21,441 nucleotides of DNA from an uncultured bacterium (lineage in GTDB: Bacteria > Verrucomicrobiota > Kiritimatiellia > RFP12 > UBA1067): contig CACZAK010000058.1 in NCBI GenBank assembly GCA_902779075.1, positions 1 to 21,441 on the forward strand. The letters run 5' to 3'. Of the stretch, positions 16,458-21,441 are shown piece by piece. Within the stretch, counting starts at the first letter, position 1; the number at the start of each line of letters is the position of its first letter. Both the position numbers and the translations under genes were made by a program. Under the pieces are notes generated by a model. It searched no databases. It worked only from the letters and a program-made list of their open reading frames with translations, and was not told the origin of the DNA.

Positions 16458-16500
16458 TGCTATGCCTTTTGCGGCGTTTCAGTTCAGAGACGCCAGGAGG
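16458..16500 (+). promoter_or_regulatory. Candidate clpB promoter -10 and 5'-UTR hairpin next to the ribosome binding site
   Basis: TGCTATGCC (16458-16466) could serve as an extended -10, placing the RNA start near 16473. The RNA would then open with a hairpin: GGCGTTTC (16473-16480), loop AGTTCA, GAGACGCC (16487-16494), eight pairs with one G-U. The strong SD AGGAGG (16495-16500) begins directly after the stem. The SD itself is not inside the stem, so a thermometer role is possible but not shown. The -10 call is weak. Confidence 0.4.
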
Positions 16501-16508
16501 AATAACAA

Positions 16509-19031
16509 ATGAATGCCGACAAATACACAACAAAAGTACGCGAGGCACTAGGTGCCGCGCAGAACGTGGCCCAACACCACGGCCAACAGCAGTTTGACGC
16601 CGAGCATGTCCTTTTTGCGTTACTGAAGGATTCTCAGGGGCTGATCCCCAATCTTTTCACGAAGATCGGCGCGAACCTACCAACTCTCACGGCGCAGATG
16701 GAGGAGTCCATCAACCGCAAGCCGCGCATCACGGGACAGATCGAGGCCGACAAGTTCTACATCTCGAACGATCTCGCCAACATCCTCATGCGGGCGGAGG
16801 ACGCCGCGAAGGAGATGAAGGACGAGTACGTCTCGGTGGAGCACCTGATCCTCGGAATCATGCGCAACGGCGCGACGGACGCCGCGAAGGCGATCAAGAA
16901 CGCGGGCGTGACGGAGAAGAACTTCCTCGCGGCCCTGCGGGAGGTGCGCGGAAACCAGCGCGTTACGACGGACAACCCGGAAGGGCAGTACGAGGCGTTG
17001 AAGAAGTACGGAAGCGACCTCGTGGAGATGGCGCGCGCGGGCAAGCTTGATCCCGTTATAGGGCGTGACACAGAAATCCGCGACGTGATCCGCATCCTTT
17101 CCCGCAAGACGAAGAACAACCCGGTCCTCATCGGCGAGCCCGGCGTGGGCAAGACGGCCATTGTGGAAGGGCTTGCGCAGCGTATCGTGCGCGGCGACGT
17201 GCCGGAGGGGCTTAAGGACCGCACCGTGTTCTCGCTTGACATGACGGCGCTCATGGCGGGCGCACAGTACCGCGGACAGTTCGAGGAGCGTCTGAAGGCC
17301 GTCCTGAACGAGATCAAGGCGGCGAACGGACGCATCATCCTCTTCATCGACGAAATCCACACGATCGTGGGCGCGGGCAAGACGGAAGGCTCCACGGACG
17401 CGGGCAACATGTTGAAGCCGATGCTCGCGCGCGGCGAGCTGCACTGCGTGGGCGCGACGACGCTCGACGAGTACCGCAAGTACATGGAGAAGGACGCCGC
17501 GCTGGAGCGCCGTTTCCAGCCGGTGATGGTTAACCCGCCCTCGGAGGAGGACGCCGTATCGATCCTGCGCGGACTGAAGGAGCGTTTCGAGAAGTACCAC
17601 AACGTCCACATCCAGGACGCTGCCATCGTGAACGCGGTGACGCTCTCCTCGCGCTACATCCAGGACCGCTTCCTGCCGGACAAGGCGATCGACCTCCTCG
17701 ACGAGGCGTGTGCCTCGATCCGCACGGAGATGGATTCGTGTCCGGCGGAGCTCGACGAGGCGACGCGCCACGTGCGGCGTCTGGAGATCGAGGAAATCGC
17801 CCTCGCGAAGGAGACGGACGAGGCGTCGAAGAAGCGCCTCGAGGAACTGCGCAAGGAACTCTCCGAACTGAAGGCAAAGGCTGACGCGATGACAGCCAAG
17901 TGGAAGAACGAGAAGGCCGTGCTGGAGGACGTGAAGCGCGTACGCGCGGACTTGGACGCCGCGCGGCTGAAGTACGAGCAGGCGGCGTCGTCCGGCGACG
18001 TGGCCGAGGCGAGCCGTATCAAATACGGTGTGATGCCGGAGCTGGAGAAGAAGCTCAAGGCGCATGAGGCGGAGATCGGCAAGGACGGCGGACAGCTCCT
18101 GCGCGAGGAGGTGACGGCGGACGAGATCGCCGAGGTGGTGAGCCGCTGGGCGGGTATCCCCGTGACGAAGCTGCTGGAGGGAGAGCGCGAGAAGCTGCTG
18201 AAGCTCGCCGACAAGCTGCACGAGCGCGTGATCGGACAGGACGAGGCGGTGGACGCCGTATCCGACGCCGTGTTGCGGGCGCGTGCGGGTGTGGGGAACC
18301 GGCAGCGGCCGTCCGGCGCGTTCCTCTTTCTCGGGCCGACGGGCGTGGGTAAGACGGAGCTCGCGAAGACGCTTGCCGCCGAGCTGTTCGACGACGAGGC
18401 GGCGATGGTGCGTCTCGACATGAGCGAGTACATGGAGAAGCACAACGTGTCACGACTCGTGGGCGCGCCTCCCGGCTACATCGGCTACGAGGAGGGTGGA
18501 CAGCTCACCGAGGCCGTGCGCCGCAAGCCGTACTCCGTGGTGCTCCTCGACGAGATCGAGAAGGCGCATCCGGACGTGTTCAACATGCTCTTGCAGGTGT
18601 TGGATGACGGACGTCTTACGGACAGCCACGGGCGTACGGTGAGCTTCAAGAACACGGTCGTGATCATGACCTCCAACGCGCCGTGTGAGGCGCTGAAGAG
18701 CATCTTCCGTCCCGAGTTCTTGAACCGGCTTGACGAAATCCTCGTGTTCAAGTCACTCACCGAGGACCAGATCAAGGCCATCGTGAAACTCCAGCTGAAG
18801 GACTTCGCGAAGCGTCTGGCGGAGCAGGAGATCGGTCTCGAAGTCGACGACGCGGCGCTTGCGGTGCTCGCGAAGGACGGCTACGACCCTGCGTACGGTG
18901 CGCGTCCCGTGAAGCGGGCGATCCAGCGCGAGCTGGAGACGCCGGTCGCGCGGGCGATCATCGCCGGCAAGTATCCGCCGCAGTCGACCGTGAAGGTGAC
19001 CGCCTCCAAGGGACAGCTTGTCCTGGACTAA
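16509..19031 (+). CDS. clpB: ATP-dependent disaggregase ClpB
   Basis: The product is 840 aa, with AGGAGG eight bases before the ATG. It rescues proteins from aggregates with DnaK in the cytoplasm. Domains in order: the Clp N repeat domain (1 to about 145); the first AAA+ module with GEPGVGKT (Lys215) and LFIDEIHT (Glu282); the coiled-coil middle domain (about 400-520) that distinguishes ClpB from ClpA/ClpC; the second AAA+ module with GPTGVGKT (Lys615), [10 protein letters not shown] (Glu682) and [12 protein letters not shown]; and a C-terminal small domain ([19 protein letters not shown]). Family members usually have about 855-870 aa. Part of the shortfall lies between MTSN and FRPEF, where about 9 residues replace the roughly 29 in E. 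coli ClpB. Its own control region lies upstream, and a terminator-like stem follows. Confidence 0.95.
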   Translation: MNADKYTTKVREALGAAQNVAQHHGQQQFDAEHVLFALLKDSQGLIPNLFTKIGANLPTLTAQMEESINRKPRITGQIEADKFYISNDLANILMRAEDAAKEMKDEYVSVEHLILGIMRNGATDAAKAIKNAGVTEKNFLAALREVRGNQRVTTDNPEGQYEALKKYGSDLVEMARAGKLDPVIGRDTEIRDVIRILSRKTKNNPVLIGEPGVGKTAIVEGLAQRIVRGDVPEGLKDRTVFSLDMTALMAGAQYRGQFEERLKAVLNEIKAANGRIILFIDEIHTIVGAGKTEGSTDAGNMLKPMLARGELHCVGATTLDEYRKYMEKDAALERRFQPVMVNPPSEEDAVSILRGLKERFEKYHNVHIQDAAIVNAVTLSSRYIQDRFLPDKAIDLLDEACASIRTEMDSCPAELDEATRHVRRLEIEEIALAKETDEASKKRLEELRKELSELKAKADAMTAKWKNEKAVLEDVKRVRADLDAARLKYEQAASSGDVAEASRIKYGVMPELEKKLKAHEAEIGKDGGQLLREEVTADEIAEVVSRWAGIPVTKLLEGEREKLLKLADKLHERVIGQDEAVDAVSDAVLRARAGVGNRQRPSGAFLFLGPTGVGKTELAKTLAAELFDDEAAMVRLDMSEYMEKHNVSRLVGAPPGYIGYEEGGQLTEAVRRKPYSVVLLDEIEKAHPDVFNMLLQVLDDGRLTDSHGRTVSFKNTVVIMTSNAPCEALKSIFRPEFLNRLDEILVFKSLTEDQIKAIVKLQLKDFAKRLAEQEIGLEVDDAALAVLAKDGYDPAYGARPVKRAIQRELETPVARAIIAGKYPPQSTVKVTASKGQLVLD

Positions 19032-19044
19032 GTCGTTGCTCAAC

Positions 19045-19121
19045 AACAACTTGCACTCTTGTTGGCACAATTGCGATTGTTCACAAATCTCAATTGTTCA
19101 CAAGTGTTCAAGTTGTTTTTT
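19045..19121 (+). terminator. Putative terminator of clpB with repeat-containing loop
   Basis: AACAACTTG (19045-19053) pairs with CAAGTTGTT (19109-19117), and the T-run continues to 19121, as in an intrinsic terminator. The 55-base loop is unusually long. It is made of degenerate units of about 17 bases, including ATTGTTCACAA at 19076-19086 and 19093-19103. The whole stretch is AT-rich within GC-rich DNA. Confidence 0.5.
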
Positions 19122-19159
19122 GAGTGCCGCTTGCAAAAGTATCGGTGGTCCTTGGCGGC

Positions 19160-19171
19160 TGTGGTATAATA
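19160..19171 (+). promoter_or_regulatory. Extended -10 promoter of the permease gene, short leader
   Basis: TGTGGTATAATA, identical to the element at 14302, has its -10 hexamer at 19165-19170. RNA would start near 19177, about 7 nt before ATG 19184. No Shine-Dalgarno sequence lies in between. The promoter falls inside the longer open frame starting at 19124, so that start is rejected. Confidence 0.75.
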
Positions 19172-19183
19172 TCCAGCCGACCA

Positions 19184-20131
19184 ATGGACCAAAAGACGAC
19201 AGATCGCAGTGCATTCGCCAAGGGATTGCTCTTGGCGATCCCCACTCTTGTCATCTGGGGCGTAACGTATGTCAACACCAAGGCGCTTCTGGACGACTTC
19301 TCCGCATTTGAGATTCTCTTCCTGCGTTTTCTCATGGCGTATGGGGTGCTTTGGTGTCTGAAGCCGCGGCGTCTTGCGGTAGACGGATGGCGAGAGGAGG
19401 CGGCCTACGCCGGGATGGGGCTTGCGGGCGTGACGGTTTACCAGTTTCTTGAAAACTGCGCGCTGCACTGGACGAACGCATCCAACGTGTGCATCCTCGT
19501 CTCGGTCTGTCCGATGACGACTGCCATACTCTCGCAGGTTCTCCTTGGGGAACGCGTTCTCACGCTGCGGTTCATTTCCGGGTTCGTGATGGCCATGACG
19601 GGAATAACGCTCGTGTGCCTGAACGGTGTCTACGTGTTGTCCTTCCATCCCGTGGGCGACATGCTCGCCATCGCCGCAGCGCTGTCGTGGAGTTTCTATT
19701 CAGTTCTCATGACGAAGGTGAACGCGCGCGGAAGAGATCCGATACTGACGACTCGCCGCATGTTCTTCTGGGCGCTAGTGGCCATGCTGCCGCTACTGGG
19801 CATCTCCATGATGCCGGGCGGGGATACGTTCGCGGACGGCATCTTCGCGATCAACTTCTCTGCATCGGCCAACGCGGCGCGCCTAATGCGTCCGGTCAAC
19901 CTGATGAACCTCGGCTTCCTCGGCGTCCTCGCGAGCGCTCTCTGCTTCACGGCGTGGAACGCCGCATGCGAGCGCCTCGGTACGGTGCGCGCAACGATCG
20001 GAATCTACATGCTACCTGCGATTACGATTCTCTTTGCCTGGTTCTTCCTCGGCGAAAGGCTTACAGCCATCGGCGCTCTCGGCGCAGGCCTCATTCTTGC
20101 AGGCGTCATTTTGTCGGAGCGACGGGCGTAA
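19184..20131 (+). CDS. DMT superfamily permease with two EamA repeats
   Basis: The product is 315 aa, an inner-membrane transporter of the drug/metabolite family. Two homologous halves are visible. The first runs from about 10 to 140 (LLLAIPTLVIWGVTYVNTK, FLRFLMAYGVL, ENCALHWTNASNVCILVSVCPMTTAILSQVLLGE). The second runs from about 150 to 312 (GDMLAIAAALSWSFYSVLMTKV, GVLASALCFTAWNAACERLG, IGIYMLPAITILFAWFFLGERL). Each ends with the typical P...LGE motif before its last helix, giving ten membrane segments. EamA proteins export amino acids or small metabolites; the substrate cannot be told from the sequence. The ATG at 19184 is chosen because the promoter overlaps the earlier start. Confidence 0.88.
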   Translation: MDQKTTDRSAFAKGLLLAIPTLVIWGVTYVNTKALLDDFSAFEILFLRFLMAYGVLWCLKPRRLAVDGWREEAAYAGMGLAGVTVYQFLENCALHWTNASNVCILVSVCPMTTAILSQVLLGERVLTLRFISGFVMAMTGITLVCLNGVYVLSFHPVGDMLAIAAALSWSFYSVLMTKVNARGRDPILTTRRMFFWALVAMLPLLGISMMPGGDTFADGIFAINFSASANAARLMRPVNLMNLGFLGVLASALCFTAWNAACERLGTVRATIGIYMLPAITILFAWFFLGERLTAIGALGAGLILAGVILSERRA

Positions 20132-20177
20132 TGGAGGAGTCGGTTTTGGCCCAGCCTTCTATTTGACACAACAAGTA

Positions 20178-20239
20178 TCTCGTTCGAGACCTGATTGCGA
20201 ATGAACCAGAACTTTGTCGATAAAGATTTTTATTTTATC
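20178..20239. promoter_or_regulatory. AT-rich region with inverted repeats before the PIN toxin gene
   Basis: TCTCG (20178-20182) and CGAGA (20185-20189) form a tight palindrome. Further on, GATAAA (20219-20224) and TTTATC (20234-20239) form an AT-rich inverted repeat. They precede the candidate promoter at 20250 and could be operator sites for autoregulation by the toxin-antitoxin pair. Nothing coding is recognised in 20132-20405. Confidence 0.35.
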
Positions 20240-20249
20240 AATTTCCCGA

Positions 20250-20279
20250 TTGCGACATGCGAACGGAATGTGATAGACT
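20250..20279 (+). promoter_or_regulatory. Candidate promoter of the PIN toxin module
   Basis: TTGCGA (20250-20255) and TAGACT (20274-20279) are 18 bases apart, and TGA before the -10 gives an extended form. RNA would start near 20286, leaving a leader of about 120 nt before the toxin ATG. The boxes are imperfect. Confidence 0.45.
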
Positions 20280-20288
20280 AATGGCGTT

Positions 20289-20363
20289 CTCCGCGAGGAG
20301 GGCAGGCATAGTTCGAGGAACTGACTGGGTGCGTCAAGCAACGCATGTAGGCCGACATCCCTC
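20289..20363 (+). other. Possible structured RNA leader (several short hairpins)
   Basis: Consecutive hairpins can be drawn: CTCC-GCGA-GGAG (20289-20300, GNRA-type loop), AGTTC with GAACT (20310-20322), and TGCGT with ACGCA (20330-20345). GAGGG (20298-20302) could instead pair with CCCTC (about 20359-20363) to close a multibranch fold. It matches no RNA family I recognise. It may be only the leader of the toxin mRNA. Confidence 0.3.
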
Positions 20364-20405
20364 AGAACCTTCGGACATAAAAAGCTCAACAGTGGAAAAA
20401 ACGCA

Positions 20406-20915
20406 ATGCAGGAAAAGGCGGACACAAGGAAACTGAAAGTCTATTGCGAGACGACAGTCATAGGAGACATGACGTCCCGCCCGTCGCCGCTTATACGCAA
20501 TCTTGCCCGTCAGATGATTACGCGGGAATGGTGGGACGCTATGGCACCGCAATCAGAATTCTACGTGTCGCAACTGGTCGCCATAGAGTCCGCTCGTGGC
20601 GACGATGATGCCGCCCAGAGGAGGAAAGATTTTCTTGCAAACTTGAATTGGCTTGAGTATGGAGCGGTTGCGCTTGACCTTGCTCGAAAATTCCTTGCTG
20701 CGGCGGCCATACCAGAGACTTCCTTTGACGATGCGACGCATGTTGCCATTGCAACCGTTTCTAAGATGGATTGCCTTGCGACGTGGAATTGTCGCCACAT
20801 AAACAATCCCCAGACAATGCCTAAGATTATTGCCGTGTGCGAACAGAATGGATTTAAGTGCCCCTTGATTGGTACTCCCGAACAATTGAAGGAGGTGTAT
20901 CATGGAAACGACTGA
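20406..20915 (+). CDS. PIN-domain protein, probable toxin RNase (VapC-like)
   Basis: The product is 169 aa. It has the opening strand KVYCETTVIG (acidic Glu15 where most PIN domains have Asp), Glu61 in AIESARG, and the FDDATHVAIATV motif (Asp108/Asp109). It ends with DCLATWNCRHINNP, a signature of a PIN subgroup in which the last motif reads TWN. PIN proteins are Mg2+-dependent ribonucleases, and many are toxins of type II modules that cut tRNA or rRNA. The four acidic positions needed for metal binding look largely present. ATG 20406 has no good SD. The C-terminus overlaps by 14 bases a 50-codon gene that I take as its antitoxin. The module is AT-richer than the enzymes upstream. Confidence 0.82.
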   Translation: MQEKADTRKLKVYCETTVIGDMTSRPSPLIRNLARQMITREWWDAMAPQSEFYVSQLVAIESARGDDDAAQRRKDFLANLNWLEYGAVALDLARKFLAAAAIPETSFDDATHVAIATVSKMDCLATWNCRHINNPQTMPKIIAVCEQNGFKCPLIGTPEQLKEVYHGND

Positions 20916-21054
20916 ACGCGACACCCTTGAAGAGGTGTATGAGGTCAAGAGGAGTATTTCATCATCCTTTGAGACCTACGAACAATTCGCCGAATGGCTG
21001 ATGTCAGAACAGGAAGCCGCAAAAAAGGACGGCGTTAAGTTCATTGCGGCTTGA
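20902..21054 (+). CDS. Small protein, probable antitoxin partner of the PIN protein
   Basis: The product is 50 aa, with a strong SD GGAGG at 20891-20895 that lies inside the end of the PIN gene. The ATG overlaps that gene by 14 bases, which suggests translational coupling. The protein is acidic, starting METTERDTLEEVYEVKRSIS, and appears helical, with a middle EQFAEWLMSEQEAAKKDG and a short basic/hydrophobic tail. Small downstream proteins opening with a similar 'L.EVyevRr.is' helix commonly follow this PIN subgroup. Their antitoxin role is inferred from position. No DNA-binding fold is evident. Some genomes encode the antitoxin upstream, but nothing convincing is there. Confidence 0.65.
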   Translation: METTERDTLEEVYEVKRSISSSFETYEQFAEWLMSEQEAAKKDGVKFIAA

Positions 21055-21116
21055 AAACCGATATCCCACCTCAGAGCTGAGAAAGGGAAAGCCATAGAAC
21101 ATCGCTCTTTGACATA

Positions 21117-21137
21117 CCGGCGGTTGTGAGCCGCCGG
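21117..21137. repeat. Hairpin next to the GGTAG elements
   Basis: CCGGCGG (21117-21123) pairs perfectly with CCGCCGG (21131-21137) around a 7-base loop. It lacks the GGTAG prefix and the 3-base loop, so it is not a clear member of the family, but it forms the left end of the hairpin cluster. There is no T-run, so it is not a standard terminator. Confidence 0.5.
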
Positions 21138-21152
21138 GTCGGTCGCCACATT

Positions 21153-21178
21153 GGTAGGGTCATGCGTCCCGCGTGACC
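21153..21178 (+). repeat. GGTAG hairpin element, copy D (intergenic)
   Basis: GGTAG (21153-21157) is followed by arm GGTCATGCG, loop TCC and arm CGCGTGACC. It differs from copies A and C by one change (C to T), which leaves a G-U pair. This copy lies between genes, showing that the element is not confined to coding DNA. Confidence 0.8.
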
Positions 21179-21183
21179 GAAAC

Positions 21184-21209
21184 GGTAGGGCGGTTTCATC
21201 GAAACCGCC
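21184..21209 (+). repeat. GGTAG hairpin element, copy E (intergenic)
   Basis: GGTAG (21184-21188) is followed by arm GGCGGTTTC, loop ATC and arm GAAACCGCC, a perfect 9-bp stem with a sequence unlike the other copies. It begins 5 bases after copy D, in the same orientation. Confidence 0.8.
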
Positions 21210-21240
21210 GCCTCCGATGGAGAGCGACACCAAAATGCCG

Positions 21241-21276
21241 AGCACACGGGGGTGTGCTAACGGTGAGTGGTAGAAT
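21241..21276 (+). promoter_or_regulatory. Palindromic operator and extended -10 of the right-edge gene
   Basis: AGCACAC (21241-21247) and GTGTGCT (21252-21258) form a perfect palindrome around GGGG. Ten bases on is the extended -10 TGGTAGAAT (21268-21276). The palindrome occupies the place of a -35 box, as expected for an autorepressed toxin-antitoxin operon. Confidence 0.55.
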
Positions 21277-21309
21277 TTCACAAAAACCACTAAAAGAAAG
21301 GAGATGGAT

Positions 21310-21441
21310 ATGCCAACGCTAGAAAGAGTGGTAAGACCTCGGCGGAACAGGATTTCTATAGAGGTTCCACGAGAGTTTGGCCAGTACACGTTCAAGATTG
21401 TAATGATCCCGATAGTCAAAGAAGAGAAGCCGAAGTATGAT
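21310..21441 (+). CDS. Start of a small antitoxin-like gene, 3' truncated by the window
   Basis: Only 44 codons are present: MPTLERVVRPRRNRISIEVP, then REFGQYTFKIVMIPIVKEEKPKYD to the edge. SD AAAGGAG (21297-21303) lies six bases before ATG 21310, which makes the in-frame ATG at 21304 unlikely. The pattern of a short basic start, RNRISIEVPREF and then a beta-strand resembles small proteins encoded just before PIN-type toxins in gut anaerobes. That role and the presence of a toxin beyond the edge are inference. The palindrome in its promoter fits autoregulation. Confidence 0.55.
   Translation, partial: MPTLERVVRPRRNRISIEVPREFGQYTFKIVMIPIVKEEKPKYD

Noticed and set aside
16446..16462. Sigma54-like sequence TGGCATG...TGCTA before clpB
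   Set aside because: Only a partial match to TGGCAC-N5-TTGCA, and no enhancer-binding context. Listed only as a chance resemblance.
19124..19183. Longer N-terminus for the permease
   Set aside because: The TATAAT promoter element lies within it. The EamA family starts at the membrane helix soon after ATG 19184.
20159..20425. 88-codon minus-strand frame before the PIN gene
   Set aside because: No SD, no recognisable family, and it overlaps the candidate promoter and leader of the toxin gene. A decayed gene cannot be excluded.
20281..20436. Short + strand frame starting at ATG 20281 as an upstream antitoxin
   Set aside because: The ATG would precede the predicted RNA start, it has no SD, and the product is Arg/Ser-rich without antitoxin features.
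20976..21419. 147-codon minus-strand frame across the right intergenic region
   Set aside because: It runs antisense through the hairpin repeats and the small + strand genes and has no recognised motif.

Overview
The window is G+C-rich bacterial DNA with short intergenic gaps, and every gene I call lies on the + strand. The gene content suggests a polysaccharide-degrading Gram-negative bacterium of the PVC group (Kiritimatiellota or Verrucomicrobiota, probably from a gut or similar anaerobic community). It includes several large secreted glycoside hydrolases, Tat-exported GH10 enzymes, DUF234-type ATPases, many small toxin-antitoxin-like modules and dispersed short palindromes. The taxonomic placement is inference; there is no rRNA or marker gene to settle it.

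Layout. (1) 2-349 is the C-terminal end of a GH2 glycosidase. (2) 396-1989 is an AT-richer cassette with two copies of a palindromic operator-like repeat, a good sigma70-type promoter and an AAA ATPase/PD-(D/E)XK protein. It appears inserted between carbohydrate genes. (3) 2046-14175 is a tight operon of very large exported enzymes: a beta-propeller + GH2 + amidotransferase-fold protein, a Tat-exported GH10 enzyme, a GH39-like/GH106-like fusion, a second near-duplicate GH10, and the remnant of a broken exported gene. (4) 14280-20131 is a housekeeping block: a CPA2 cation/proton antiporter, the disaggregase ClpB and a DMT/EamA permease, each with its own control region. (5) 20160-21441 is an accessory end: a PIN-domain toxin with a small overlapping antitoxin candidate, a cluster of hairpin repeats, and the start of another antitoxin-like gene.

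How it fits together. The operon would attack a complex plant- or mucin-type glycan outside the cytoplasm, with xylanase-like GH10 activity, exo-acting GH2/GH39-like activity and rhamnosidase-like GH106 activity. No transporter or SusCD pair is linked to it. The two GH10 copies flank the fusion gene.

The most unusual feature is a family of 26-bp elements: a GGTAG (or GGTGG) prefix followed by a 9-bp-stem, 3-nt-loop hairpin. The stem sequence differs between copies while pairing is kept. Three copies lie in frame inside the GH2 gene and two lie between the toxin-antitoxin-like modules. Two other short-repeat families also sit in frame at domain linkers of the giant enzymes. A second theme is a shared extended -10 element, TGGTANAAT, upstream of four genes. 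Two of these genes appear to have leaderless or nearly leaderless transcripts.
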